A DNA stretch of 64,000 bases from an uncultured bacterium (GCA_938009275.1 CALLHY010000039.1:38260-102259); one strand, 5' to 3'; positions 28,848 to 38,600 are shown, numbered from the stretch's first letter. The notes: generated by a model from the letters alone, not told the origin. Numbers and translations are program-made.

Positions 28848-29285
28848 ATGCGCATAACTTTACAGCGCGTAAAACACGCAACCTGTATGGTTGATGGCAA
28901 CATCACCGGTGCTATAGACAGCGGATTGCTGCTGTTTGTAGGCTTTACCTCTTCTGATACCCCCACACTATTACCCATTGCTGCCAAGAAATGTGTGGAA
29001 CTGCGTGTTTTTGCCGACGAACAGGGAAAGCTAAACCGCAGCTTAACAGACATTGGCGGCAGCATCCTGCTGATTTCCCAATTCACCCTTTATGCAAACT
29101 GCTCCAGAGGCAGACGGCCAGACTTCACTTCTGCTGCTGAGCCTAAACAAGCAGAAGCGCTTTACAAACAGCTCATTTCTCTTTTAGCTGAGTATGGCAT
29201 AGAGGTTCAATGCGGGATATTTGGAGCAGATATGCAGATTAGCCTGGTAAATGACGGGCCAATAACCATTAATCTCGAATGGTAA
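28848..29285 (+). CDS. dtd: D-aminoacyl-tRNA deacylase
   Basis: The 145 residues equal the family's usual size. Dtd cuts D-amino acids from mischarged tRNAs. The start MRITLQRVKHATCMVDG, the motif ISQFTLYAN (near 76) and the late GP motif (NDGPITINL) that forms the cross-subunit active site are all present. It starts 4 bases after the lipoprotein gene and closes the mre operon. Confidence 0.95.
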   Translation: MRITLQRVKHATCMVDGNITGAIDSGLLLFVGFTSSDTPTLLPIAAKKCVELRVFADEQGKLNRSLTDIGGSILLISQFTLYANCSRGRRPDFTSAAEPKQAEALYKQLISLLAEYGIEVQCGIFGADMQISLVNDGPITINLEW

Positions 29286-29385
29286 CCCGTCTCATCCACA
29301 CATGGATAATAGACTAAAAGAAATATATACATAGGCACACTGCTATCCCAAAAGGCATGGCTGGTGTGTATGCCAAGGAGTATTA

Positions 29386-32300
29386 ATGTATTGTTCCAGA
29401 TTCCGCCATCTCCTGTTGATTGTTATCTTATGCTTAGGCTCATTTGCCTACGCCGCTTACTTAAGTAATATGCCAGTTACTGTCACTCAACCCGATGGCA
29501 GCACGCTTGATTGCCTTGCCAGCGGTGATGAATACCACAATTGGCTGCATGACAAAGATAATTTCACCATTATCCGTGATCCCAAAACAGGTTTCTATTG
29601 CTATGCAGAGTTTATGGGCGATGAGGTGGTTGCCGGCAGTGCCATAGCAGGCAAAGATTCACCTCAGAGCCGCGGCATTCCCACGGGAGTGAACATCAGC
29701 GAAAGAGCATACAAACAGATGCGCAAAAACAAATTCCCGATGCCGGATGAAACCCGTGACGCGCCAACTACTGGTACTATAAATAACATAGTAATATACA
29801 TCCGCTTCTCCGATGAAACAGAATTCGGTGAAAATATCAGCACCTACGATGGTTGGTTCAATTCTAACACCAGCTCTCAAAAGAACTACTTTCTGGAAGC
29901 AAGCTATAACCAACTAACTGTAAACACTCATTTCTACCCCAGCCCCTCAAACAACCTGGTGGTATCCTGGCAAGCCAGCCAACCTCGATCCTATTATCAG
30001 CCCTACGACGCCACTTCAAATCCCAATGGTTATACCAGCGATGATCAGCGACGCACCCGGGAGTTTAGCCTATTACAAAGTGCAACCAATGGTGTTTCCG
30101 CTCAGATTCCCACAAACCTCACTATAGACTCCGATAATGATGGCAATGTAGATAACGTGGTGTTCATTGTGCGTGGCAGCGCGGGAGCATGGAGCAGCTT
30201 ATTATGGCCCCATCGCTGGGTCTTGTGGGATCGCAATGTTTATATAAACGGGAAAAGAGTTTATGACTTTAACCTTCAGCTTCAAACCTTCCTCGCCGGA
30301 AGCAATGTTGGCGTTATCTGCCACGAGTTTTTTCACACTTTGGGTGCACCAGACTTGTATCACTACACCTCAGACGGAATTGCCCCCGCCGGTTCATGGG
30401 ACTTGATGGAATCTAACCAAAACCCACCTCAACACATGACAGCATATATGAAATGGAAATATGGCGGCTGGATAACCTCTATTCCCACCATATCCGCCGA
30501 TCAGCAATATACCCTGAACCCCCTTTCCTCACCTACAGGTAATGCGTATCGCATAAACTCCAACAATGGTAATCAATACTATGTGGTGGAATATCGCAAA
30601 AAAACCGGAACTTTTGAAAGCAGCATTCCCGGCTCTGGCATGCTGGTATATAGAATAGACACCAGCGTTGGAGACGGCAATGCCGATGGACCACCGGATG
30701 AACTGTATATCTATCGTCCGGGGGGAACAAGCACCGCCAACGGCTCCATCAGCACTGCCCATTTCAGTGCCGAAGTTGGCCGGAACAAGATTAATAATAC
30801 CACCAATCCTGCTCCCTTCCTGCAGGACGGAGGTGCTGGTAACCTCAGTTTGTACAATATCGGCTCTTCCGCTGGTTCAACAATAACCTTTAACAAAGGC
30901 ACAGCTCCCATAGTAACCATAGACTTCAGTACCAATCCCTATTCAGAAGGATTCGACACATTCAGTTACATCCCCGATGGCTGGGAAAACCAGATTTCAT
31001 CTGGATCATACAGCTTCGAGCGGGTTACTTCCGGCTCCAGCCCCACTTGCTCACCCCAAGCTGGTGCTGGAATGCTTCGATTTAACAGCTATTCTGCCTC
31101 CAATGGCAGTTCCGCAATGCTTGCCACCCCGCGACTTAGCTGCGGTAGTGCCTCGGAGTACTCTTATGATTTTAGCTTCTGGATGTATCGTGACACAGGC
31201 TATTCAACTTGCGCCGAAAAGGTAGAGGTTTACCTCAGCAGCACCGTTAATCTTAGCGGTTCTCCCACTCTTTTGGGCACAGTGCACCGATACACAGAAA
31301 TGGCTCCTGCTGTCGGCTCAGCCGGATGGTACCAGTATACTTACAGCCTGCCCATTTCCGTTGCTGGCTACTACTATGTTGTGCTAAAAGCCACCAGTGC
31401 CTATGGCAACAATATGTTTATGGATAGCCTGGTGCTAACCCGCACCTTGATGCTCCCCTCTCCCGCATCAAACCCCAGCCCCGCCGATGCAGCTACCGAA
31501 ATAGGCTTTAGTCAGCAGCTTTCCTGGAGTGCGGCTAGCGGAAATCCCAGCAGTTATAAGCTATACCTGGGTACTAACAACCCGCCCAGCAATCTGCTAA
31601 ATGGCACCAACATTGGTAATGTGCTAAGCTATACCCATAACGCAGGTTTGCCTCTAGGCAGAACCATTTATTGGAAGGTGGTTCCCACAAACTCCGGCGG
31701 TGATGCCAGTGGTTGTCCCATCTGGAGCTTCACCACCGTAGCCGATTATTCCAGCTTCCCAGTATCCGAAAACTTCGGCTCTACCGGCGCAGCCTTCCCG
31801 CCAACAAACTGGACCCGCTATAGCGGAGTGTTGGCAAATCCCAGCACACTTACATCCAGTAGCCTCTGGGGTTCGGATGATTGGGCTAATGTGCTTACAA
31901 GTCCGCCAAACTACAGCGCGCGCATAAACATCTATGGATCCAGCCGCTACGGCTGGTTAGTAACTCCTCTGCTTCACCTGCCCGTTAATTCTATGCTTCA
32001 GTTTGACCTTGCCCTCACTGATTATGCCAATAGCAATCCTATAAGCTCTGATCCTTCCGGTTTAACCGGAACGGACGACCAGTTTATGGTGCTGATTGGA
32101 AACGGCACAAGCTGGTCACCTGCAAACATTATACGCCAGTGGGACAACGCAGGCTCTGCCTATGTTTATAATGAAATAACCACATCCGGCCAAAAGGTGC
32201 TAATTGATCTCTCAGCTCACGCTGGTTATAAGTACATTGCTTTCTACGGTGCTTCTTCGGTGTCCAATGCCGATAACGACCTGTTTATTGATAACATCGC

Positions 32301-34209
32301 TATCAGCACCCGTCCCAGCGCTGCCACCCTGATTGCCAGCCCAAATGAATGGCATAGCGGAAATGTGGAACTTGGCAGCAATAATGCCAGAGAATTCACT
32401 TTCTATAACTCCGGCTCAGGCACTATGATTATCACCTCCATTTCGCTTTCTGGCAGCAGTGCTTACACTCTGGGCAATCTCCCTGCCTTCCCCAAGATGG
32501 TCAGCTTTGGCCAGTCTTTTAGCTTTACAGCATACTTCAACCCCCTTGCTACGGGCAGTAATGATGCATACATAAACGTTACTGGAAACACTCCTGCTTA
32601 CATAGCCCTTAGTGGTACATCAATAGACCCGCGCATTGCCGCTCTGCCCTATTTGGAAAGCTTTGATGCGTTCAATCCCCCTGCCTTGCCCCTGGGCTGG
32701 AGAGCATACTTAAGCTCTTCATCCACCTCCGCACAAGCCTCTGGATCGGCATCTTACTACTACAGTGCACCCAACTCGGCTTACATGTACAACAGCAGTG
32801 ATGCTTCTGCAGACATCCGGCTTATCTCTCCGCAGGTGTTATTGCCGCTAAATACCTTGAAACTGAAGTTCTTTGCCCGGGGCGGCAGCACTGGCATGCC
32901 CTTATTGATAGGCACAGTCCCCAACGCGGATGGAAGTGGACAATTTGATTCCATTACAACCATTAACCTGAGCGACAGCTTTAGCGAGTATTCTGTGCTT
33001 TTAGACACATATTATGGCAGCAACACCTATCTTGCTTTCAAGCATGGCTTGGGTGGAACCACACGCTCTATCTACATCGACAATGTCTGCCTCGAACAGA
33101 TACTAACCAGTGATTTGGCCATCAGTAGCTTTAGCGGACTGGGCATTGGCGCGGTAGGCAGCAGCGTTCCCTACCTGGTTTCCGTTACCAACAATGGCAC
33201 CCAGATTCAATCTTCTTACACCATAAGGTTGCTTTCGGCAGATAGACGCCTCGAACTTGCCAGCATGTATGTAAACACTCCTTTAGCCCCCAATGAAATC
33301 GCACAGCACACATTGAACTGGACTCCAAATTACTCAGACACCTATAGTGTATATGCGGCAATTGAACTTATGGGAGATGGGAATCCGGCAAATGACGTGT
33401 CTGCAACCGCCTCCGCCAACATCTATCCAGCAGACAACGTTCTACCTGTTAGTGGCGATCCCTTTACCACCACAAAAGCAAATTCCCTCCCGCTAAACTT
33501 CTACTGGAAAAACAGCCTTAGCGAGTGCCTCTATACCGCTCAGGATATGCAGCTTGACAGTGGGAACATTAGCGCGATAGTGTATAAGAGCAATTTTGTA
33601 CAGGAACTGCTAAATAAACCCGTGAAAGTGTGGATCAAAAATACCGACGCCACCGATCTCAACAGCGGCTGGAGTTCGTTTGCAGATTATAGTCTGGTGT
33701 TCGATGGCACATTAAATTTCCCCTTGGGCGTTAATCTCATCACTATTCCCTTTAATGCTCCCTTTGCCTATACCGGCGGGAACATCGCACTTCTGGTAAA
33801 CCGCACTATGGATATGGAATACTTTAATTCCAACAACCATTTCTACTACAGCGACACACCCGAGTATCCAGCACGCAGCAGATATATTCAAAGCGATTCG
33901 GAAAGCTTCAATCCGGCTGCCCCCTCGCAAAGCGGAACCCTTGGCAGCATGATTCCCCTAACCGTGTTCATAATGCAGAGAACCTATCTGGACACTCCAC
34001 AACTAAGCATTAGCCAGGAGGGAAACAATCTACGCTTAAGCTGGAATGCCGTTGCCGGCGCGGCAAACTATCGCATATACGCTTCGCCTACTCCGGATTT
34101 TGGCAGAAGCACGCCAATAGCCACTACGCCAAATCTATACTATCAGATTCCCGCAGGCAGCAAGATGTTTTACAGGATTGTTGCCACCAGTAACGCAGAC
34201 AGAAGATAA
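29386..34209 (+). CDS. Giant secreted M6-family metalloprotease with anchor modules
   Basis: The 1607-residue protein has a signal peptide (residues 1-23, ending AYAA) and an M6 peptidase domain at about 130-420 with an intact zinc motif HEFFH at residues 313-317, followed by APDLYH and GSWDLMES. Then come an anchor J-like domain (~519-690), a fibronectin-like unit (~693-785), another anchor J-like domain (~790-975), an SPD-2-like unit (~980-1080), an anchor J-like unit (~1088-1240), a CARDB-like domain (~1242-1370) and a terminal fibronectin-like unit (LSWNAVAGAANYRIYA). It lacks the YPNP sorting tail. AAGGAG lies 7 bases before the ATG and a terminator follows at 34231. Confidence 0.9.
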   Translation: MYCSRFRHLLLIVILCLGSFAYAAYLSNMPVTVTQPDGSTLDCLASGDEYHNWLHDKDNFTIIRDPKTGFYCYAEFMGDEVVAGSAIAGKDSPQSRGIPTGVNISERAYKQMRKNKFPMPDETRDAPTTGTINNIVIYIRFSDETEFGENISTYDGWFNSNTSSQKNYFLEASYNQLTVNTHFYPSPSNNLVVSWQASQPRSYYQPYDATSNPNGYTSDDQRRTREFSLLQSATNGVSAQIPTNLTIDSDNDGNVDNVVFIVRGSAGAWSSLLWPHRWVLWDRNVYINGKRVYDFNLQLQTFLAGSNVGVICHEFFHTLGAPDLYHYTSDGIAPAGSWDLMESNQNPPQHMTAYMKWKYGGWITSIPTISADQQYTLNPLSSPTGNAYRINSNNGNQYYVVEYRKKTGTFESSIPGSGMLVYRIDTSVGDGNADGPPDELYIYRPGGTSTANGSISTAHFSAEVGRNKINNTTNPAPFLQDGGAGNLSLYNIGSSAGSTITFNKGTAPIVTIDFSTNPYSEGFDTFSYIPDGWENQISSGSYSFERVTSGSSPTCSPQAGAGMLRFNSYSASNGSSAMLATPRLSCGSASEYSYDFSFWMYRDTGYSTCAEKVEVYLSSTVNLSGSPTLLGTVHRYTEMAPAVGSAGWYQYTYSLPISVAGYYYVVLKATSAYGNNMFMDSLVLTRTLMLPSPASNPSPADAATEIGFSQQLSWSAASGNPSSYKLYLGTNNPPSNLLNGTNIGNVLSYTHNAGLPLGRTIYWKVVPTNSGGDASGCPIWSFTTVADYSSFPVSENFGSTGAAFPPTNWTRYSGVLANPSTLTSSSLWGSDDWANVLTSPPNYSARINIYGSSRYGWLVTPLLHLPVNSMLQFDLALTDYANSNPISSDPSGLTGTDDQFMVLIGNGTSWSPANIIRQWDNAGSAYVYNEITTSGQKVLIDLSAHAGYKYIAFYGASSVSNADNDLFIDNIAISTRPSAATLIASPNEWHSGNVELGSNNAREFTFYNSGSGTMIITSISLSGSSAYTLGNLPAFPKMVSFGQSFSFTAYFNPLATGSNDAYINVTGNTPAYIALSGTSIDPRIAALPYLESFDAFNPPALPLGWRAYLSSSSTSAQASGSASYYYSAPNSAYMYNSSDASADIRLISPQVLLPLNTLKLKFFARGGSTGMPLLIGTVPNADGSGQFDSITTINLSDSFSEYSVLLDTYYGSNTYLAFKHGLGGTTRSIYIDNVCLEQILTSDLAISSFSGLGIGAVGSSVPYLVSVTNNGTQIQSSYTIRLLSADRRLELASMYVNTPLAPNEIAQHTLNWTPNYSDTYSVYAAIELMGDGNPANDVSATASANIYPADNVLPVSGDPFTTTKANSLPLNFYWKNSLSECLYTAQDMQLDSGNISAIVYKSNFVQELLNKPVKVWIKNTDATDLNSGWSSFADYSLVFDGTLNFPLGVNLITIPFNAPFAYTGGNIALLVNRTMDMEYFNSNNHFYYSDTPEYPARSRYIQSDSESFNPAAPSQSGTLGSMIPLTVFIMQRTYLDTPQLSISQEGNNLRLSWNAVAGAANYRIYASPTPDFGRSTPIATTPNLYYQIPAGSKMFYRIVATSNADRR

Positions 34210-34230
34210 ACTAATACAATATAGCAATAT

Positions 34231-34264
34231 AAAGGCTGCATGTGTATTCACGCAGCCTTTTTTG
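34231..34264 (+). terminator. Rho-independent terminator
   Basis: The stem AAAGGCTGC / GCAGCCTTT with inner TGTG/CAC pairing is followed by a T-run, 21 bases after the stop of the M6 protease gene. Confidence 0.88.
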
Positions 34265-34430
34265 TTCCTTGAAGCTTCCTTGAACGAATTACTGATGAGA
34301 TGCAGTTCATTCGAAATAGTACCGCAAAAGTAGCAGGTTCATTAATGCACAGAAGGAACAGAGACGCGTCTATGACCAAGTCTGGAGTTCACATCCAGAA
34401 TAACCCTCAGAATGAACAAGGCTACCTTAA

Positions 34431-34461
34431 CCCCAGCACCCCAGCACACCAGCACACCAGC
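34431..34461. repeat. 8-bp tandem array, CCCCAGCA/CACCAGCA type
   Basis: Units are CCCCAGCA twice, CACCAGCA once and CACCAGC. It is the reverse complement of the TGCTGGGG/TGCTGGTG array at 45187 and related to the array at 63865. No gene is seen between 34265 and 34569. Confidence 0.85.
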
Positions 34462-34569
34462 TCGCCCGCTTTCCCGCTAATGGGCATCATCCCAAATTGC
34501 ATTCTTGTTTTCATTCTTTTCTCCTTATAGCTTTGTATATATTGCTCTTAGCAACAACATTGTGCCAGT

Positions 34570-34941
34570 TTATCTCCAGTTATTTATCCGTTATTCATCC
34601 CGTATTTTATCCGAAACACTCCTTACTCTCCAAGTGACTCCAAGAGACTCCAACAGATATTTCCTAGATATTTCCTTGATATTTCCTTGATATTTCCTAC
34701 TCAATCCCTACTCAATCCCTACTCAATCACTACTCAATCCCCAAAGCTCTAATAGACATAGATCGGCGTAAATATGGGTGCAGCATGGGAACAACTGCCG
34801 AGCAACCGCCGTGGCACGGCAGTTGCTCGGCAGTTGCTCGGTAGTAACACCTGATAATTCTTGCATCTAACTTTGGGTTAGCTTAAGGATATGTTCAGGA
34901 TATGTTCAGGATGGAATGAGATGGAATGAGTATGGAATAAG
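34570..34941. repeat. Chain of short tandem arrays with 10-11 bp period and changing unit
   Basis: Successive arrays: TTATTYATCCG-type x4 (34570-34613); CTCCAAGAGA-type x3, 10 bp (34628-34657); TATTTCCTTGA x3.6 (34658-34698); TACTCAATCCC x4 (34698-34741); GCAGTTGCTCG x2 (34819-34840), with a 14-base inverted partner at 34793-34806; AGGATATGTTC x2 (34886-34907); ATGGAATGAG x2-3 (34911-34941). No coding gene is seen in the 34265-35131 spacer. Confidence 0.93.
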
Positions 34942-35065
34942 TAGGAGATACGAGAGATGCGGCAGATTGTGTGGGTAATGTAAACTGGAAAGCCTTGTGT
35001 TTGGCACAGAGTCCGGCTTACTGTGGTGTTGTAAATAGGATTTGGCAGCATTAAAAAGATTTTGC

Positions 35066-35094
35066 TTGACTGCTATATGGCAGATTCTTATTAT
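35066..35094 (+). promoter_or_regulatory. Putative sigma-70-like promoter of fba
   Basis: TTGACT at 35066-35071, a 17-base spacer, then TATTAT at 35089-35094, ending 37 bases before the fba start, with GGAGG ahead of the ATG. Confidence 0.6.
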
Positions 35095-35131
35095 TGAAAT
35101 ACTATAAATATTCCATAACTGGAGGTTCAAG

Positions 35132-36106
35132 ATGTTTTTAACCGGTGAGCAACTGAAAAAGGTGTTCCTGAAAGCCAAGCATGAACGCTTTGGCATCATT
35201 GCTTCAAATGTTGTATTCGATACCCAGATAAGGGCAATCGTGCAAGGCTATGCTGCTGTTAGCTCCGATGGGCTGATGCAGATGAGTGCCGGTGCCTGCA
35301 AATATGCCGCAGGCGCTTCGCAAGATATGTATGCCGGAGCCAGACTGATATCCACTATGATAAAAACCTTCGCAGCCCAGTTCCCTAATAGCGGTGTGGG
35401 CTTGCATATAGACCATGCCACGCCAAACTATTTCGATTTTATAAAGTTCTGCGTGGAAAACCAGCTTGTTACTTCGGTGATGATAGATGCTTCCAAAGAA
35501 GACCTGGAAGAAAACATCCGCATTACCAAAGAAGTGGTGGATTTGGCGCATAAACACGGCATAATAGTAGAAGGCGAAATTGGGCACATAAAAGGCACCG
35601 AGGACGAGATTGTGTCCGATACCGAACTTTACACCAAGCCCGAAGAAGCCCTGGAATTTGTAAAACGCACCAATGTAGATTTGTTTGCCGCATCGGTAGG
35701 CACCAATCATGGCGTTTCCAAAGGCGAGAACATAGTGCTGCGTTTAGACCTGATAAAAGAGATTGATAGTCTCTTGATAAAGAACGGGGTAGAGCGCGGT
35801 TTGGTGCTGCATGGAGCTTCTGGCTTAACCGATGAGCAGCAGATTACCGCCATTGCCAATGGCGTGGTAAAGATTAACAAAGACACGCACTATCAAATGG
35901 ATATGGCAGTAGCCACCCAGGCATTTTGGGAAAAAGAAAAGTATGCCATCGTCTGCCCACCGGACATAAACCCCACTGCCTATATCCCCAATAAAAGCAA
36001 GTTCGACCCGCGCAAGTGGCTGGTTAAAGGCGAAGAAGCAATGCAAAATACCGTGATGGGCTTTTGTAAGGTAACCGGTAGCGCAAATAACAGTATTCTG
36101 ATCTGA
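35132..36106 (+). CDS. fba: Class II fructose-bisphosphate aldolase
   Basis: The 324-residue enzyme splits fructose 1,6-bisphosphate into glyceraldehyde 3-phosphate and dihydroxyacetone phosphate, with a zinc ion. The motif HIDHAT (His92, Asp94, His95) supplies the catalytic Asp and a zinc ligand; VEGEIGHIKG and LHGASGL carry the other metal and phosphate sites. GGAGG is 7 bases before the ATG. It is parted from gap, two steps further in glycolysis, by a restriction-modification pair. Confidence 0.95.
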   Translation: MFLTGEQLKKVFLKAKHERFGIIASNVVFDTQIRAIVQGYAAVSSDGLMQMSAGACKYAAGASQDMYAGARLISTMIKTFAAQFPNSGVGLHIDHATPNYFDFIKFCVENQLVTSVMIDASKEDLEENIRITKEVVDLAHKHGIIVEGEIGHIKGTEDEIVSDTELYTKPEEALEFVKRTNVDLFAASVGTNHGVSKGENIVLRLDLIKEIDSLLIKNGVERGLVLHGASGLTDEQQITAIANGVVKINKDTHYQMDMAVATQAFWEKEKYAIVCPPDINPTAYIPNKSKFDPRKWLVKGEEAMQNTVMGFCKVTGSANNSILI

Positions 36107-36110
36107 TAAC

Positions 36111-37025
36111 ATGTTAAAAACCACTTACAATTGGGACCCTGAAGCTGACCTTTGCTTATACCAAGGGGATTGTTTGGACTTGCTTAATTCCATTCCTGAT
36201 TCAACAATTCAGTTGGTAGCAACTTCTCCTCCCTATAATATTGGGAAAGAGTACGAGAAGAAACAACCAATTGAGGATTATATTAAGTGGCAAGAGAAGA
36301 TCATACGTGAATGCCATAGAGTGCTAAAACCAAGTGGAAGTATATGTTGGCAAGTGGGAAATTATGTAAATAATGGAGAGATTATCCCCCTTGACATGAT
36401 TTTATACCCAGTCTTTACTAAGCTGGGCATGAAACTAAGAAACAGAATTGTTTGGCACTTTGGTCATGGTCTCCACGCTTCGAAACGATTCTCCGGCCGA
36501 TATGAGGTCGTATTATGGTTCACTAAATCGGATGACTATGTGTTCAATCTTGATCCGATACGTATTCCACAGAAGTACCCTAACAAGAAGCACTTTAAGG
36601 GAACTAAAAAGGGCGAACTATCCTGCAATCCATTGGGAAAAAATCCATCTGACGTTTGGGATATTCCCAATGTAAAATCTAATCACATAGAGAAAACTGA
36701 GCATCCGGCTCAATACCCGGTTGAGCTTATTGAGCGATTAGTCTTAGCATTAAGCAATGAAGGAGATTGGGTCTTTGACCCGTTTATGGGGTCAGGTAGC
36801 ACTCAAGTAGCTTCAATTATTCATAATCGCAAGGCTAGTGGAGCGGAGATTTACTCCCCATATTTTAACATTGCCAGTGCCCGTCTACATCAAGCAGAAT
36901 TAGGGACTCTTAAGGTAAGGCCATTTGACAGGCCAGTTTATGATCCTGATAATCCGTGTCCTGTTCACCCCAAGGTGATTGATATAAATGGCGCTACAGA
37001 GCATCAAGCTGTTTTAGAACTATGA
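36111..37025 (+). CDS. Type II DNA methyltransferase, beta class, probably N4-cytosine
   Basis: The 304-residue protein has catalytic motif IV TSPPYN at residues 38-43, ahead of the S-adenosylmethionine motif I FDPFMGSGST at 222-231, which is the beta-class order. SPPY rather than DPPY favours N4-cytosine methylation, as in the BglII methylase; N6-adenine cannot be excluded. It starts 4 bases after fba and is followed after 12 bases by a BglII/BstYI-type endonuclease, so the predicted target is AGATCT or RGATCY. A hand count of one 60-base line (36241-36300) gives 22 G+C, against 35 in a line of fba (35281-35340), which suggests transfer. Confidence 0.92.
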   Translation: MLKTTYNWDPEADLCLYQGDCLDLLNSIPDSTIQLVATSPPYNIGKEYEKKQPIEDYIKWQEKIIRECHRVLKPSGSICWQVGNYVNNGEIIPLDMILYPVFTKLGMKLRNRIVWHFGHGLHASKRFSGRYEVVLWFTKSDDYVFNLDPIRIPQKYPNKKHFKGTKKGELSCNPLGKNPSDVWDIPNVKSNHIEKTEHPAQYPVELIERLVLALSNEGDWVFDPFMGSGSTQVASIIHNRKASGAEIYSPYFNIASARLHQAELGTLKVRPFDRPVYDPDNPCPVHPKVIDINGATEHQAVLEL

Positions 37026-37037
37026 CTTAGGAATGCT

Positions 37038-37580
37038 ATGAATATCATTTATGAATACTCACATCTTGGCGGGATTGAAATCATGAAGGTTAGATATCCT
37101 GATCTTTGGGAAGAAGTCCGAACTGCAATCCAACGAGTGGAACCTGGAAAGCCTAAAGTCAGCAAAGAAAAGACCATGAAGGGTAGACTACTGGTCTCCC
37201 CAACAGACATGAATAGCCAATTTAAAGCAATTTTTACCGATCTTGGTTATGCAGAACTCAGAGATACTTTCTCAATCAAGTTAAACAACTCTGATTATCA
37301 GATTGATGGGTGTTATAAACAGGTTGACTTCACAAAAGACAAAGTACTTATTGAAGTTCAGTTTGGCAAGTATCCATTTATGTTTTATGACTTGGCCAAG
37401 TTTCAATACTTCTTTAATGAAAACAAAGCAGATGTTGGAGTTGAGATTGTCCCTTGCCATCTACTACACAAAATGATGTCAACAGGAGTGTCATACGGTG
37501 AACAGCTTATCAATGATATTGAAAGGTTAAAGAGGCATTTTCCTGCTGTTCCTGTAGCTGTGTTACTAATTAATCAATGA
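37038..37580 (+). CDS. Type II restriction endonuclease, BglII/BstYI family
   Basis: The 180-residue protein contains VDFTKDKVLIEVQFGKYPF, in which Asp97, Glu106 and Gln108 have the D-x8-E-x-Q spacing of the unusual BglII active site (Asp84, Glu93, Gln95 in BglII), where Gln replaces the common Lys. The later segment DVGVEIVPCHLLHKMMS also fits the family. Expected cleavage is within AGATCT or RGATCY, leaving 5' GATC ends. It is shorter than BglII (about 220 residues). A 60-base sample (37201-37260) has 21 G+C. It is partnered with the upstream methylase; gap starts 21 bases after. Confidence 0.88.
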   Translation: MNIIYEYSHLGGIEIMKVRYPDLWEEVRTAIQRVEPGKPKVSKEKTMKGRLLVSPTDMNSQFKAIFTDLGYAELRDTFSIKLNNSDYQIDGCYKQVDFTKDKVLIEVQFGKYPFMFYDLAKFQYFFNENKADVGVEIVPCHLLHKMMSTGVSYGEQLINDIERLKRHFPAVPVAVLLINQ

Positions 37581-37601
37581 ATAAATAGTAAGGAGAACGA
37601 A

Positions 37602-38600
37602 ATGACAAACATCGCAATTAATGGATTTGGACGCATTGGACGCCTTGTAATGCGTGTGATAGCCAGCAAGCATCCTGAATTGAATGTGGTGGCAATAAAC
37701 GATTTAACCGACCCCAAAACCTTGGCATACCTGTTCAAATACGACAGTGTGCACAAGATATTCCCGGGTGAGATTAGCCATACTGAGGATTCGATAGTAA
37801 TAAATGGCAAAAAGATTCGCATCTTTGCCGAACGAGACCCCGAAAATCTGCCCTGGAAAGACTTGGGTGTGGAACTGGTGGTGGAAGCTACAGGCCTCTT
37901 TACCTCCAGGGAAAAAGCATCCAAACACCTTAAAGCCGGCGCAAAGAAGGTGGTATTAACCGCCCCTGCTAAAGATGAGATTGATGCTACTATCGTGATG
38001 GGCGTAAACCACAGCAGTCTGAAAGCAACAGACCTGATAGTGTCCAACGCTTCCTGCACCACCAACTGTCTTGCCCCCGTAGCCAAAGTATTGCAGGATA
38101 AGTTTGGCATTGTAAATGGACTTATGACCACCATTCACAGTTACACCAACGATCAGAAGATATTAGACCTGCCGCATAGCGACTTGCGCCGAGCAAGAGC
38201 TGCGGCAATGAGCATGATTCCTACGTCCACCGGTGCAGCTAAAGCCATAGGATTGGTAATCCCGGAGCTAAAAGGAAAGCTGGATGGCGTGGCAATCCGC
38301 GTTCCCACCCCAGATGGCTCATTGGTTGACCTGTGTGTAAACCTGGAAAAAGAAGCCAGCAAAGAAGAGATAAATGCAGCCATGAAAGAAGCTTCTGAAA
38401 CCTACTTAAAGGGTTATCTGATGTATTCGGACGATCCTATTGTGTCTATAGATATTGTGGGTAATGCCTATTCGTCTATCTTCGATGCCCCCACCACCTA
38501 TGCCAAAGGCAAGCTGGTGAAGATATTTAGCTGGTATGATAACGAATATGGCTACTCAAACCGGGTGGTAGATTTGCTTATCTATATGGGCAAGCTGTAG
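37602..38600 (+). CDS. gap: Glyceraldehyde-3-phosphate dehydrogenase
   Basis: The 332 residues are standard. The NAD-binding start INGFGRIGRLVMR and the active site SNASCTTNCLAP with Cys152 are intact. It oxidises glyceraldehyde 3-phosphate to 1,3-bisphosphoglycerate in glycolysis. AAGGAG precedes the ATG. It would have followed fba directly before the restriction-modification pair entered. A terminator follows at 38625. Confidence 0.97.
   Translation: MTNIAINGFGRIGRLVMRVIASKHPELNVVAINDLTDPKTLAYLFKYDSVHKIFPGEISHTEDSIVINGKKIRIFAERDPENLPWKDLGVELVVEATGLFTSREKASKHLKAGAKKVVLTAPAKDEIDATIVMGVNHSSLKATDLIVSNASCTTNCLAPVAKVLQDKFGIVNGLMTTIHSYTNDQKILDLPHSDLRRARAAAMSMIPTSTGAAKAIGLVIPELKGKLDGVAIRVPTPDGSLVDLCVNLEKEASKEEINAAMKEASETYLKGYLMYSDDPIVSIDIVGNAYSSIFDAPTTYAKGKLVKIFSWYDNEYGYSNRVVDLLIYMGKL

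Noticed and set aside
34300..34530. 76-codon ORF in the spacer after the M6 protease
   Set aside because: It runs through the 8-bp array (PSTPAHQHTSSP is the array translated) and lacks a ribosome site.
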